16,067 nt of DNA from Leclercia sp. UBA7405 (GTDB taxonomy: Bacteria > Pseudomonadota > Gammaproteobacteria > Enterobacterales > Enterobacteriaceae): assembly GCA_002469605.1 (NCBI GenBank), contig DKMV01000135.1, positions 1 through 16,067 of the forward strand, given 5' to 3'. Each line of letters begins with the position of its first letter. The stretch's first letter is position 1. Shown piece after piece: positions 1-7,255 of the stretch. The notes under the pieces were generated by a model. It did not search any database, was not told the origin of the DNA, and saw only the letters and a list, made by a program, of their open reading frames with translations. The position numbers and the translations under genes are program-made.

Positions 1-451
1 CGCCGATGCCCTGCGTGCCTTCCACCAGCTTCACCACCAGCGGCGCGCCGCCGACCATGTCGATAAGATCGCTGGTGTCGTCCGGAGAGTGGGCGATGCC
101 GGTCACCGGCAGGTCGATCCCCTGACGGGCAAGCAGCTGCAGCGAGCGGAGCTTGTCCCGGGCGCGGGTAATGGCGACGGATTCATTCAGGGGGTAGCTG
201 CCCAGCAGCTCAAACTGACGCAGCGCGGCAGTGCCGTAAAAGGTAATGGCCGAGCCGATACGCGGGATCACCGCATCAAACTGCGGCAGCTGGCGCCCCT
301 TGTAGTGAATCGAGGAGGCCACGGGGCTGATATTCATATAACAGGAGAGCGGATCGAGAACCTCCACCAGATGACCGCGTTTAGTCGCCGCTTCACACAG
401 GCGCTTACACGAAAAGAGCGTTCCATCCCGGGACAATATGGCAATTTTCAC
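1..451 (-). CDS. rimK: Ribosomal protein S6-L-glutamate ligase RimK, N-terminal half (cut by window edge)
   Basis: RimK is an ATP-grasp ligase that adds glutamate residues to the C-terminus of ribosomal protein S6. The 150 codons present match the N-terminal half of E. coli RimK (about 300 aa) almost residue for residue, starting [18 protein letters not shown] and reaching VEGTQGIG, in the ATP-grasp nucleotide-binding region. The start is a GTG at 449-451, placed by that homology, with a purine-rich AGAGG stretch just upstream. The gene lies 72 bases downstream of nfsA on the same strand, as in E. coli, with a hairpin in the gap. The C-terminal half is outside the window. Identity is very secure; activity cannot be judged from half a gene. 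Confidence 0.95.
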   Translation of the reverse strand, partial: MKIAILSRDGTLFSCKRLCEAATKRGHLVEVLDPLSCYMNISPVASSIHYKGRQLPQFDAVIPRIGSAITFYGTAALRQFELLGSYPLNESVAITRARDKLRSLQLLARQGIDLPVTGIAHSPDDTSDLIDMVGGAPLVVKLVEGTQGIG

Positions 452-481
452 CCTGCACCTCTCAGACCTAATCCGGTAAAA

Positions 482-508
482 GCCTGCGTATCATACACGC
501 AGGCAGGC
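482..508 (-). terminator. Hairpin with short T-run between nfsA and rimK
   Basis: On the minus strand an 8-bp stem (482-489 with 497-504, arms GCCTGCGT/ACGCAGGC, 7-base loop) is followed by TTTT. It sits in the 72-base gap downstream of nfsA and upstream of rimK. It could end part of the nfsA transcript or act as a partial attenuator. The T-run is short, so read-through into rimK is likely. Confidence 0.45.
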
Positions 509-523
509 GCAGGAAAAATGGGG

Positions 524-1246
524 TTATCGCGTTGCCCAGCCCTGTTTATGCAAATAATCGAGAATAAACGGGCGGCTCTCTTTAATGATGGTGCGCTGGA
601 TGTGGTCGCTCCAGGTATCGCGGCGATTGTTGGTGGCGCGGGTCAGGTAGTAGTTCGCCAGCTCCTCGTCGTACTGCTCCAGTATCGCTTTATCCACCGG
701 GCGGTAGTGGTTTTCGTGCACCACCAGCGCGGCAGGCAGGCGCGGCTTAACGTCCGGGTTATCCGCCGGCCAGCCAAGGCAGAGGCCAAACAGCGGCAGC
801 ACGTGCTTTGGCAGCTGCAGCAGCTCGGTCACTGCCTCAATGCTGTTGCGGATGCCGCCGATATAGACGCCACCCAGCCCCAGCGACTCTGCGGCGGTCA
901 GGGCGTTCTGCCCCAGCATGGCGGTATCTACCACTCCCAGCAGAAGCTGCTCTGCCAGGCCCAGCTGCGCGTCCGGGCAGATTTGCAGATGGCGGTTAAA
1001 ATCGGCACAAAAGACCCAGAACTCTGCCGCCTCGGCGACATGCTTCTGCCCGCCGGTAAGAGTAACCAGCTGTTCACGCAGCGCCGGATCGGTAACGCGA
1101 ATAATAGAGCTGCACTGGAGGAAGCTGGAGCTGGAGGTGCCCTGCGCCGCGGCGATAATGGCTTCACGCTGTTCGTCGCTGATGGGTTGATCGGTAAAAT
1201 GGCGAATGGAGCGGTGGGAGCGTAACAGATCAATCGTAGGCGTCAT
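524..1246 (-). CDS. nfsA: Oxygen-insensitive NADPH nitroreductase NfsA
   Basis: NfsA is an FMN-dependent, NADPH-using reductase. It carries out two-electron reduction of nitroaromatics and quinones in the cytosol and activates nitrofuran drugs. The 240-aa product has the same length as E. coli NfsA and matches it throughout: MTPTIDLLRSHRSIRHF at the start with the FMN-contacting HRSIR at residues 11-15, a central GGQKHVAEAAEFW block, and a C-terminus ending DYLHKQGWATR. The frame stays open for 40 codons upstream, but the ATG at 1244-1246 matches the family start and has an AGAGAGAGAAG ribosome site. In E. coli nfsA is co-transcribed with ybjC and belongs to the SoxRS/MarA regulon. Here ybjC is missing, so nfsA is directly divergent from grxA. 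Confidence 0.97.
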   Translation of the reverse strand: MTPTIDLLRSHRSIRHFTDQPISDEQREAIIAAAQGTSSSSFLQCSSIIRVTDPALREQLVTLTGGQKHVAEAAEFWVFCADFNRHLQICPDAQLGLAEQLLLGVVDTAMLGQNALTAAESLGLGGVYIGGIRNSIEAVTELLQLPKHVLPLFGLCLGWPADNPDVKPRLPAALVVHENHYRPVDKAILEQYDEELANYYLTRATNNRRDTWSDHIQRTIIKESRPFILDYLHKQGWATR

Positions 1247-1284
1247 CTTCTCTCTCTTTACAGGCTTAACACGGGGATGCAGCC

Positions 1285-1313
1285 AGTATAGGCAATGTTG
1301 CGCCCGCTGTAAT
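1285..1313 (-). promoter_or_regulatory. Candidate sigma-70 promoter for nfsA
   Basis: On the minus strand ATTACA (1308-1313) and TATACT (1285-1290) are separated by 17 bases, about 40 bases upstream of the nfsA start. The -10 matches consensus at five of six positions and the -35 at four. I could not align a convincing MarA/SoxS box next to it. Confidence 0.45.
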
Positions 1314-1322
1314 TGGCGAAAC

Positions 1323-1359
1323 ATAGCCTGAGGATATCGATGCAACAGGCAAAACCTGC
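1323..1359 (+). promoter_or_regulatory. OxyR-like binding site upstream of grxA
   Basis: Four tetranucleotides spaced by exactly seven bases follow the OxyR pattern ATAG-N7-CTAT-N7-ATAG-N7-CTAT: ATAG at 1323, ATAT at 1334, ACAG at 1345 and CTGC at 1356. This gives 12 of 16 matches with perfect phasing. grxA is a well-known OxyR target in E. coli. The site ends about 70 bases before the grxA ATG, where an OxyR-activated promoter with a poor -35 would fit. The assignment is inference from motif plus known regulation. Confidence 0.55.
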
Positions 1360-1428
1360 TTTTCATTACCGGGAGTTATCGACAGGATGGACTGATTCGC
1401 CGTCAGGCTTTTGAAGCAGGAGAGAATT

Positions 1429-1683
1429 ATGTTAGCAGTAATCTTTGGCCGTCCCGGCTGCCCGTACTGCGTGCGCGCCAAAGCGCTGGCCGAGAAGCTG
1501 ACCGCCGAGCGCGAGGATTTTGATTTCCGCTATGTGGACATAAACGCAGAGGGGATCACCAAAGCCGACCTGGAAAAAACCGTGGGTAAACCGGTACAGA
1601 CCGTGCCGCAGATTTTCCTCGATAAGGATCACATCGGCGGCTTTACCGAGTTCGACGCTTACGCTAAAGCGCATCTGAGCTGA
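1429..1683 (+). CDS. grxA: Glutaredoxin 1 (GrxA)
   Basis: GrxA is a small cytosolic dithiol oxidoreductase that uses glutathione to reduce ribonucleotide reductase, PAPS reductase and other disulfides, including oxidised OxyR. The 84-aa product (E. coli 85 aa) has the CPYC active site at residues 11-14, the conserved TVP with its cis-proline at 58-60, and the glutathione-binding GG at 70-71. The ATG at 1429-1431 follows an excellent CAGGAGAG ribosome site. An in-frame TTG six codons earlier is ignored because family members start at this ATG. A strong hairpin terminator follows the gene, and an OxyR-like element lies upstream. Confidence 0.97.
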   Translation: MLAVIFGRPGCPYCVRAKALAEKLTAEREDFDFRYVDINAEGITKADLEKTVGKPVQTVPQIFLDKDHIGGFTEFDAYAKAHLS

Positions 1684-1701
1684 TCGCACCCCGGTAAGCA
1701 T

Positions 1702-1727
1702 AAACGCCCTCCTTAGAGGGCGTTTTT
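1702..1727 (+). terminator. Bidirectional terminator between grxA and ybjM
   Basis: A perfect 10-bp stem (1702-1711 with 1716-1725) closes a four-base CTTA loop and runs into TTTTT on the plus strand. The complementary A-run gives a T-run on the minus strand. It serves grxA (plus) and the convergent ybjM (minus), whose TAA stop lies largely in the loop at 1713-1715. Confidence 0.92.
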
Positions 1728-2096
1728 ATTTGTTCGATAGCTGTTGACGGCCCGACGCACGAACAGAAACGCCAGCGCCCCAAGCGCGCACCAGAAGATG
1801 CCGCTTAACAGCCACGCCAGCTCCTGTAAAAAGGTGCGGGATGTCACCACAAAGAGACGCATAATCAGCAGGCAAAACGGCGCCGCCAGTATGGCCCCCA
1901 GCAGCGGCCTGACCACCTCGCCGCCCCTGGAGAGAGAGCTGGCAACCGCACCGGGTAAGATAAAGAGCAACAGCCCCAGCTCAGGATGACGGGTCGCAAT
2001 TAACCCCCCGTTTACGCTGAATGCCAGGCACAGACATACCGTCGTAAAGAGTAAAAAACAGCAAACGACGCCCGGCCAGTTACGTTTAATATCCAA
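1713..2096 (-). CDS. ybjM: Inner membrane protein YbjM
   Basis: This is a small integral membrane protein of unknown function. The 127-aa product aligns along its length with E. coli YbjM (about 125 aa), including the blocks LLFILPGAVAS and FLQELAWLLSGIFWCALGAL. Four hydrophobic segments are visible at about residues 9-27, 36-53, 65-84 and 92-112. The start is a TTG at 2094-2096 with AGGGGG four bases upstream; it is the only start that restores the family N-terminus. The gene is convergent with grxA and divergent from ybjL, as in E. coli. No enzymatic motif is visible. Confidence 0.88.
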   Translation of the reverse strand: MDIKRNWPGVVCCFLLFTTVCLCLAFSVNGGLIATRHPELGLLLFILPGAVASSLSRGGEVVRPLLGAILAAPFCLLIMRLFVVTSRTFLQELAWLLSGIFWCALGALAFLFVRRAVNSYRTNKNAL

Positions 2097-2370
2097 ACAA
2101 CCCCCTGCTCTTAACTATCAAATACATTTTCGTCCACTGGACACCCGGATTGATACGTTACGAGGCATTCCTTGCCAAAAACATGCATGGTTATGTCATC
2201 GCCGGCAGATGAGGATATCTGTTACGATTTAACTAAGAGTCTGATATTATTTTGTGGGATATATTCTACATTACATCAGGGAGCCTTCATCCCCTCATCT
2301 GATAGTAGAAACAGTAGCCTAAATATCCTATCCATTCAACCACTTACTGGTAAACAAGAAGTTAGCCTCC

Positions 2371-4056
2371 GTGAATATAAACGTCGCAGAATTGTTAAAT
2401 GGGAATTACATCCTGTTATTATTTGTCGTACTGGCATTAGGCCTTTGCCTCGGAAAATTACGGCTCGGCTCGGTACAACTTGGTAATTCCATTGGCGTTT
2501 TGGTGGTTTCTTTATTATTAGGCCAGCAGCATTTCAGCATTAACACCGATGCGCTTAACCTCGGCTTTATGCTGTTTATTTTTTGTGTAGGCGTAGAAGC
2601 CGGTCCCAACTTTTTTTCTATTTTCTTTCGCGACGGTAAGAATTATCTGATGCTGGCGCTGGTAATGGTGGGCAGCGCCCTGCTTATCGCGCTGGGGTTA
2701 GGCAAACTCTTCGGCTGGGATATCGGCTTGACCGCGGGGATGCTCGCCGGCTCCATGACCTCCACCCCGGTGCTGGTGGGCGCGGGCGACACCCTGCGCC
2801 ACCTTGGCCTGGATAACGCCCAGCTCTCCCTGGCGCTGGATCACCTCAGCCTGGGCTACGCCCTTACCTATCTTATCGGGCTGGTGAGCCTGATTTTGGG
2901 TGCCCGCTATCTGCCAAAACTGCAACATCAGGATCTGCAAACCAGCGCGCAGCAGATTGCCCGCGAGCGCGGCCTGGATACCGACAGCAAGCGCAAAGTC
3001 TACCTCCCGGTGATCCGCGCCTATCGCGTGGGGCCGGAGCTGGTGGCCTGGGCCGACGGTAAAAACCTGCGCGAGCTGGGCATCTATCGCCAGACCGGCT
3101 GCTATATCGAACGTATTCGTCGTAACGGCATCCTCGCGAGCCCGGACGGCGACGCGGTGCTGCAGATGGGGGATGATATCGCGCTGGTGGGTTACCCGGA
3201 CGCGCATGCCCGCCTCGACCCCAGCTTCCGTAACGGCAAAGAGGTGTTCGACCGCGACCTGCTGGACATGCGCATCGTCACCGAAGAGATCGTGGTGAAA
3301 AACCACAACGCCGTCGGCCGCCGCCTGGCGCAGTTGAAGCTCACCGATCACGGCTGCTTCCTGAACCGGGTGATCCGCAGCCAGATTGAGATGCCTATCG
3401 ACGACAATATCGTGCTCAACAAAGGCGATGTGCTGCAGGTCAGCGGCGACGCGCGCCGCGTGAAGACCGTTGCCGACCGCATCGGCTTTATTTCCATCCA
3501 CAGCCAGGTAACCGATCTGCTGGCCTTCTGCGCCTTCTTTATCGTCGGCCTGATGATTGGGATGATCACCTTCCAGTTCAGCAACTTTAGCTTCGGCATC
3601 GGTAACGCCGCCGGCCTGCTCTTTGCCGGCATTATGCTCGGCTTCCTGCGAGCCAACCACCCCACCTTCGGCTATATCCCGCAGGGGGCGCTGAATATGG
3701 TGAAGGAGTTCGGCCTGATGGTGTTTATGGCCGGCGTGGGCCTGAGCGCCGGCAGCGGCATCAGCCACAGCCTGGGCGCCGTAGGCTGGCAGATGCTGGT
3801 GGCCGGGCTTATCGTCAGCCTGGTACCGGTGGTGATCAGCTTTATGTTCGGCGTGTGGGTGCTGCGCATGAACCGAGCCCTGCTCTTTGGCGCGATGATG
3901 GGCGCTCGCACCTGCGCCCCAGCCATGGAGATCATCAGCGATACCGCCCGGAGTAACATCCCGGCGCTGGGATACGCGGGCACCTACGCTATCGCCAACG
4001 TGTTGTTAACGCTGGCGGGGACCTTGATTATCATCATCTGGCCAGGGCTGGGCTGA
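2371..4056 (+). CDS. ybjL: Putative transporter YbjL (AAE/YidE-type, with two TrkA-C domains)
   Basis: YbjL belongs to the aspartate:alanine exchanger (AAE) family of inner membrane transporters; its substrate is not established. The product is 561 aa, the same length as E. coli YbjL and nearly identical to it. It has an N-terminal membrane half (about residues 10-180, with the [14 protein letters not shown] motif), two cytoplasmic RCK/TrkA-C regulatory domains (about 200-375), and a C-terminal membrane half carrying [19 protein letters not shown], the inverted repeat of the N-terminal motif. The start is a GTG at 2371 with only a weak AAGAAG ribosome site, chosen because [13 protein letters not shown] is the family start. 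rybB follows downstream, and its terminator probably ends this transcript too. Confidence 0.96.
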   Translation: MNINVAELLNGNYILLLFVVLALGLCLGKLRLGSVQLGNSIGVLVVSLLLGQQHFSINTDALNLGFMLFIFCVGVEAGPNFFSIFFRDGKNYLMLALVMVGSALLIALGLGKLFGWDIGLTAGMLAGSMTSTPVLVGAGDTLRHLGLDNAQLSLALDHLSLGYALTYLIGLVSLILGARYLPKLQHQDLQTSAQQIARERGLDTDSKRKVYLPVIRAYRVGPELVAWADGKNLRELGIYRQTGCYIERIRRNGILASPDGDAVLQMGDDIALVGYPDAHARLDPSFRNGKEVFDRDLLDMRIVTEEIVVKNHNAVGRRLAQLKLTDHGCFLNRVIRSQIEMPIDDNIVLNKGDVLQVSGDARRVKTVADRIGFISIHSQVTDLLAFCAFFIVGLMIGMITFQFSNFSFGIGNAAGLLFAGIMLGFLRANHPTFGYIPQGALNMVKEFGLMVFMAGVGLSAGSGISHSLGAVGWQMLVAGLIVSLVPVVISFMFGVWVLRMNRALLFGAMMGARTCAPAMEIISDTARSNIPALGYAGTYAIANVLLTLAGTLIIIIWPGLG

Positions 4057-4097
4057 ACGTAAATTTGCGCAAAGATGAAAATAATTTCGCTACGCGC

Positions 4098-4126
4098 AGA
4101 ACTTTCTGTTCAGACGTCAGTCATAA
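4098..4126 (+). promoter_or_regulatory. Sigma-E type promoter of rybB
   Basis: The -35 AGAACTTT (4098-4105) resembles the RpoE consensus GGAACTT. GTCATAA at 4120-4126 sits at -10, about five bases before the sRNA start. rybB is a classic RpoE-activated sRNA gene in E. coli and Salmonella, and the spacing and elements here fit that control. Confidence 0.75.
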
Positions 4127-4131
4127 CTATT

Positions 4132-4210
4132 GCCACTGCTTTTCTTTGATGTCCCCAATTTGTGGAGCCCATCAACCCCGCCGTTTTGGTTCAAGGTTGA
4201 TGGGTTTTTT
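4132..4210 (+). ncRNA. rybB: RybB small regulatory RNA
   Basis: RybB is an Hfq-dependent sRNA induced by the envelope-stress factor sigma-E. It represses many outer-membrane protein mRNAs by pairing through its 5' end. The 79-base stretch starts GCCACTGCTTTTCTTTGATG, the invariant seed region, and ends in the RybB terminator. It differs from my recollection of the E. coli sequence at only a few bases in the central and terminator-loop parts. Its position just downstream of ybjL on the same strand is the E. coli position. The neighbour on its other side in E. coli, rcdA, is replaced here by the variable block. Confidence 0.95.
4168..4210 (+). terminator. Rho-independent terminator of RybB
   Basis: A perfect 10-bp stem (4168-4177 with 4195-4204) has a 17-base loop and is followed by six T residues. 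It forms the 3' end of RybB and the Hfq-binding U-tail. Confidence 0.95.
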
Positions 4211-4537
4211 GTTGGGTGAAATTTACGTTTATCAGTAAATCATCTTTTGCTCATAACACTATGACGGCAACGTGGCACGGCTATTCTACCTGGCTTCTAT
4301 CCGCTTAATGTATCCGATGCCCCTTCCTGCATACGGCTGATTTTATAGCGTTCAGCCCTTACACACTGCAAATAGCTGTCCAATTTACTGCATTCATCAA
4401 TTTTCACTTATTGCTGGTTATAGTTTTGAATGGCCAGGCCGATTAATGTCCAGGTTAAATGATTGAATGTGCCTCTCTTTTTTTACATACTGTGTCCATC
4501 TCATTTAGTCGCAAAAGCTTTTAGTCAGGTTGACGGT
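4211..4537. other. Gene-free leader between rybB and the acyltransferase gene
   Basis: This stretch of about 330 AT-leaning bases marks the left edge of the variable block. I see no ORF worth calling, no tRNA, no insertion-sequence ends and no trace of rcdA, which occupies this place in E. coli. The promoter of the downstream gene should lie here, but no clear -35/-10 pair stands out. Confidence 0.5.
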
Positions 4538-5158
4538 ATGACCTCTTATAATGAACTCAAAGAATGTATCCGCCTCGAAGTTATTGGGCATGATAAATCC
4601 TTCTCCTGGCGTAAAGCGCTCTTCCGTACCCGGCGTAATCCAAAAAAACATTTTTTATTCTGGTGGCGTATCGCCGCATGGCTTTACACGCAGGACAGCA
4701 GGTTCAAAAAACGTATTGCGCGTCGAATAGAAAATCGCCTTAAGTATCGGCACAGCGTTGAAATCTCACTTTCCTGCAAAATCGGTAAAGGGCTAAATAT
4801 TGCTCATTTAAATGCCATTGTTATCACTGATAATTGCGTCATTGGCGAAAATGCCGACCTTAAACAGGGGATTACTATAGGCCTGAGAACAGATAGCGCC
4901 GATGCGATGATCGTCATAGGTGATAATGTTGATATCGGATGTAACTCTTCCATTCTCGGCGGTAAAGTTACTATTGGAGATAATGTTGTTATTGGCGCGC
5001 ATTCTCTAGTGCTTAATAATATTCCCGCCGATACCATTTACAAAAACAAAATCACTCCCATCCTGACATCAAGGCATTCCGTGGATAAACAGCATAAAAA
5101 ACCGGTTCTATGTGACATGACCTACTCAGAAGAGATGGCCGATCTTAGACAAGCATGA
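4538..5158 (+). CDS. Left-handed beta-helix (hexapeptide-repeat) acyltransferase, serine acetyltransferase-like
   Basis: The product (206 aa) has a basic alpha-helical N-terminal part (residues 1-75) and then hexapeptide repeats at about 78-160 (IGKGLN, IGENAD, IGDNVD, IGDNVV). This layout is that of the CysE/SAT-like acyltransferases. The His of the CysE motif is kept in IAH (H90). The second catalytic His of CysE, in its GDRHPKI segment, is not present: the matching segment reads DSADAMIVIGDN. The usual AGVPAR tail is also missing. It therefore probably transfers an acyl group to something other than serine, perhaps a surface sugar. The ATG at 4538 has AGG eight bases upstream; the frame is open from a TTG at 4463, but that extension does not look like family sequence. 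The gene stands alone and is AT-rich compared with its surroundings, suggesting acquisition. Confidence 0.75.
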   Translation: MTSYNELKECIRLEVIGHDKSFSWRKALFRTRRNPKKHFLFWWRIAAWLYTQDSRFKKRIARRIENRLKYRHSVEISLSCKIGKGLNIAHLNAIVITDNCVIGENADLKQGITIGLRTDSADAMIVIGDNVDIGCNSSILGGKVTIGDNVVIGAHSLVLNNIPADTIYKNKITPILTSRHSVDKQHKKPVLCDMTYSEEMADLRQA

Positions 5159-5194
5159 CCCTAAAAATTTAGCGCTGCTGACACGCTATGCCTT

Positions 5195-5226
5195 AAGCCC
5201 GCTTCGATTACTCATCAGCGGGCTTT
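5195..5226 (+). terminator. Terminator-like hairpin after the acyltransferase gene
   Basis: A 9-bp perfect stem (AAGCCCGCT at 5195-5203 with AGCGGGCTT at 5217-5225) has a 13-base loop and lies about 40 bases after the stop. The T-run is only three bases before an A, so it is a moderate terminator at best. Confidence 0.6.
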
Positions 5227-5559
5227 ATGCTGTCATTCTTTTACTACTTTTTGTATGCCGACCTTCCGCCTGCTTCTCCCTTTTACAGGCCGGACGCTTT
5301 TTGAAATCCGCCTCAGCTAAAACACTATTTCATTACTACCATTATTTTTCTGCCCCCTTCTCTCTTAACATCTTAAATTCTCGCCGTATTCGAAACGCTA
5401 CACCAACCCCACCCAGATTTAATGCAAATTTATGATTAACAGCTAGTCTTAAATAAGTTATCGAAACAGCGTAATCCTCTGAAGCACGGTGCAATGCATT
5501 CACATGTTACCTGACCCGTCAGGCTAACAAACTATATGGTGTTGAAAGGAGATGCCAGC
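5227..5559. other. Gene-free AT-rich leader of the membrane-protein gene, with a short inverted repeat
   Basis: No ORF, RNA gene or mobile-element end is visible. A near-palindrome CCTGAC-CC-GTCAGG (5510-5523) lies about 37 bases before the ATG of the next gene. It could be an operator or a small leader hairpin. No convincing -35/-10 pair was found. The strand of TATGATTAAC at 5431-5440 is promoter-like but lacks a -35. Confidence 0.4.
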
Positions 5560-6579
5560 ATGGCTGAAAAAACTACCCCAGGTCATATCCCTTACGATAA
5601 CCGCTTCGTTAATAATGAACATGTCGTCGCACTTAAACGTATTTCATGGAGCGCGGTATTCGCGGGCGTTATTATTTCGATGGTGGTTTATCTGATGCTG
5701 GCTATTTTAGGCACCGCGATTGGCACCAGCACCATCGACCCGCTTAAGGAGCAGAATCCCCTTGACGGTCTCGGTATGGGGGCCGCTATCTGGACGGGGC
5801 TGAGCATGCTCATCTCTATTGCCGTCGGTGGCTATATCAGCGGGCGCATGGCCCATCGGGAAGGCGCGCTGCATGGCCTGCTGATGTTTGGCGTGAATAC
5901 CCTTATCTGCACCTGGTTTGTGTTTGTGCTGGCGAGCAATACCGTTAGCGGAACCATGAACGTGCTGGGTGCCGGACTGCAAACCGTGGGCAGCGGCCTT
6001 ACCGCGCTGGCGCCTCCGGCGACAAATATGGTTAAACAGAAGCTCGACGAGAATAATATCAATCTCGATAGCCTGCAAAACGAGCTGGAAACTACGCTGC
6101 GTCAAACCAATAAGCCAGAATTACAGCCAGAGAATTTAGAAAATAACGTGCAGAATGAAGTTAATAATGCACAAAACCAGGCGCAGCAGACGGCAAATAA
6201 TCCGCAGAATGCCGATACCGATCTGAACGGTTTTATTCAGGGACTGATTCAGCGTAATCAGGATACCTTCCAGGCGGCCGATCGCGAGGCGTTGAAAAAT
6301 ATTATCAAGGCGCGTACCGGTAAAAGCGATCAGGAAGCCGAGCAGATTGTAAACCAGGCGGAAAAAACCTATCAGCAGGCGCGGGTGAAATATCAGGAGC
6401 TGAAAAAACAGGCCGAACAGCAGGCCCGTGAAGCAGGCGAAAAAGCGGCCGAGGCGGCAGCCAAAGCCAGCTGGTTCACCTTCTTCATGCTGCTGGTAGA
6501 AGCCGTGCTGGCGGGTGCCATGGGTATGCTCGGTCACCGCAAACAGCCGCGCGTCGCCGTTACTGAGTATCGTTCTTAA
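5560..6579 (+). CDS. Four-helix inner membrane protein with Gln/Asn-rich coiled segment, function unknown
   Basis: I do not recognise a named gene. The 339-aa product has three N-terminal membrane helices at about residues 31-55, 72-95 and 104-126, with the pattern RISWSAVFAG...GTAIGTSTIDP...GGYISGR. This resembles conserved bacterial membrane proteins often labelled PhnA-like. A long hydrophilic stretch follows (155-302), Asn/Gln-rich at 185-235 (NVQNEVNNAQNQAQQ) and then Lys/Glu/Ala-rich and probably coiled-coil (QQARVKYQELKKQAEQQA). A last helix lies at 304-325, with a short basic tail. The ATG at 5560 follows a near-perfect AAAGGAGA seven bases upstream; an earlier in-frame start at 5536 lacks a ribosome site. 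A structural or envelope-stress role is possible but not shown. Confidence 0.8.
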   Translation: MAEKTTPGHIPYDNRFVNNEHVVALKRISWSAVFAGVIISMVVYLMLAILGTAIGTSTIDPLKEQNPLDGLGMGAAIWTGLSMLISIAVGGYISGRMAHREGALHGLLMFGVNTLICTWFVFVLASNTVSGTMNVLGAGLQTVGSGLTALAPPATNMVKQKLDENNINLDSLQNELETTLRQTNKPELQPENLENNVQNEVNNAQNQAQQTANNPQNADTDLNGFIQGLIQRNQDTFQAADREALKNIIKARTGKSDQEAEQIVNQAEKTYQQARVKYQELKKQAEQQAREAGEKAAEAAAKASWFTFFMLLVEAVLAGAMGMLGHRKQPRVAVTEYRS

Positions 6580-6595
6580 CCTCTCCATCCCGACT

Positions 6596-6626
6596 CAGCG
6601 GCTCCATACCCCGGGGCCGCTGTTCT
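6596..6626 (+). terminator. Terminator-like hairpin after the membrane-protein gene
   Basis: CAGCGGC (6596-6602) pairs with GCCGCTG (6616-6622). A wobble and two further GC pairs extend the stem inward, and TTCTT follows. It separates this gene from crtZ on the same strand. The weak T-tract limits confidence. Confidence 0.5.
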
Positions 6627-6724
6627 TACCGCAATAAATAAACCCCGCCGCACCCTCTCCTTCTGCAATCAGGTGTTACGCTTAAGTATTGAGAGAAAAC
6701 GCTTTCCAGGACCAGGGAGTCAGA

Positions 6725-7255
6725 ATGCTCGCGCTGTACAACACGCTGATCGTGCTTTTAACCGTTGCCGCTATGGAAGTTGTCGCCGCGCTGGCGCACA
6801 GGTACATCATGCACGGCTGGGGCTGGGGATGGCATCTGTCGCATCACGAGCCGCGTACCAGCTGGTTTGAGGTAAACGATCTCTACGCCGTGGTCTTTGC
6901 CATGCTGGCGATTGCGCTGATTGCGCTGGGGACCTGGGGGATCTGGCCGCTGCAGTGGATCGGCGCCGGGATGACGCTCTACGGCGCGCTCTATTTTATC
7001 GTCCACGACGGGCTGGTGCATCAGCGCTGGCCGTTTCGCTATATTCCGCGTCGGGGTTATCTTAAGCGCCTGTATCTGGCGCACCGTCTGCACCACGCGG
7101 TGCGGGGCAAAGAGGACTGCGTCTCTTTTGGTTTTCTCTATGCCCCGCCGGTAGAAAAACTGCAGGCTACGCTACGTGAGCGTAAGCGTCGCGCTCACGC
7201 GGACGCTGCCAGAGCCCGGCCGGACGCGGCGGCGCGGTCGCAACCCGAGAAGTGA
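6725..7255 (+). CDS. crtZ: Beta-carotene hydroxylase CrtZ
   Basis: CrtZ is a membrane-bound di-iron hydroxylase of the fatty acid hydroxylase superfamily. It adds hydroxyls at C3 and C3' of beta-carotene, giving zeaxanthin by way of cryptoxanthin. The 176-aa product (Pantoea about 175 aa) shows all the histidine motifs: HRYIMH (25-30), HLSHH (37-41), HDGLVH (94-99) and HRLHH (120-124), among hydrophobic helices. The ATG at 6725 has AGGGAG five bases upstream and matches the family start MLxxxNxLIV; an upstream ATG at 6689 has no such support. The C-terminus is a basic, Ala-rich tail encoded over the 3' end of crtB on the other strand (89-base overlap). It is the only carotenoid gene here on the plus strand, so it needs its own promoter. 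Confidence 0.96.
   Translation: MLALYNTLIVLLTVAAMEVVAALAHRYIMHGWGWGWHLSHHEPRTSWFEVNDLYAVVFAMLAIALIALGTWGIWPLQWIGAGMTLYGALYFIVHDGLVHQRWPFRYIPRRGYLKRLYLAHRLHHAVRGKEDCVSFGFLYAPPVEKLQATLRERKRRAHADAARARPDAAARSQPEK

Noticed and set aside
89..1225. 378-codon plus-strand frame over rimK and nfsA
   Set aside because: It runs antisense through two securely identified conserved genes and the gap between them.
1321..1360. MarA/SoxS box for nfsA
   Set aside because: The GCAACAGGCAAAAC segment resembles part of the consensus, but key positions disagree. The phased OxyR pattern explains the same bases better.
1266..1481. Minus-strand frame in the nfsA-grxA gap considered as ybjC
   Set aside because: The translation has no similarity to YbjC (a two-helix membrane protein) and overlaps the grxA start.
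2698..3768. Long open frame (356 codons) on the minus strand inside ybjL
   Set aside because: It is a His/Ala/Gly-rich antisense shadow of a GC-rich gene with strong homology on the plus strand, and it has no recognisable domains.
4463..4537. 25-codon N-terminal extension of the acyltransferase from a TTG
   Set aside because: It has no ribosome site, and its hydrophobic sequence does not continue into a membrane protein. The internal ATG has a well-spaced AGG.
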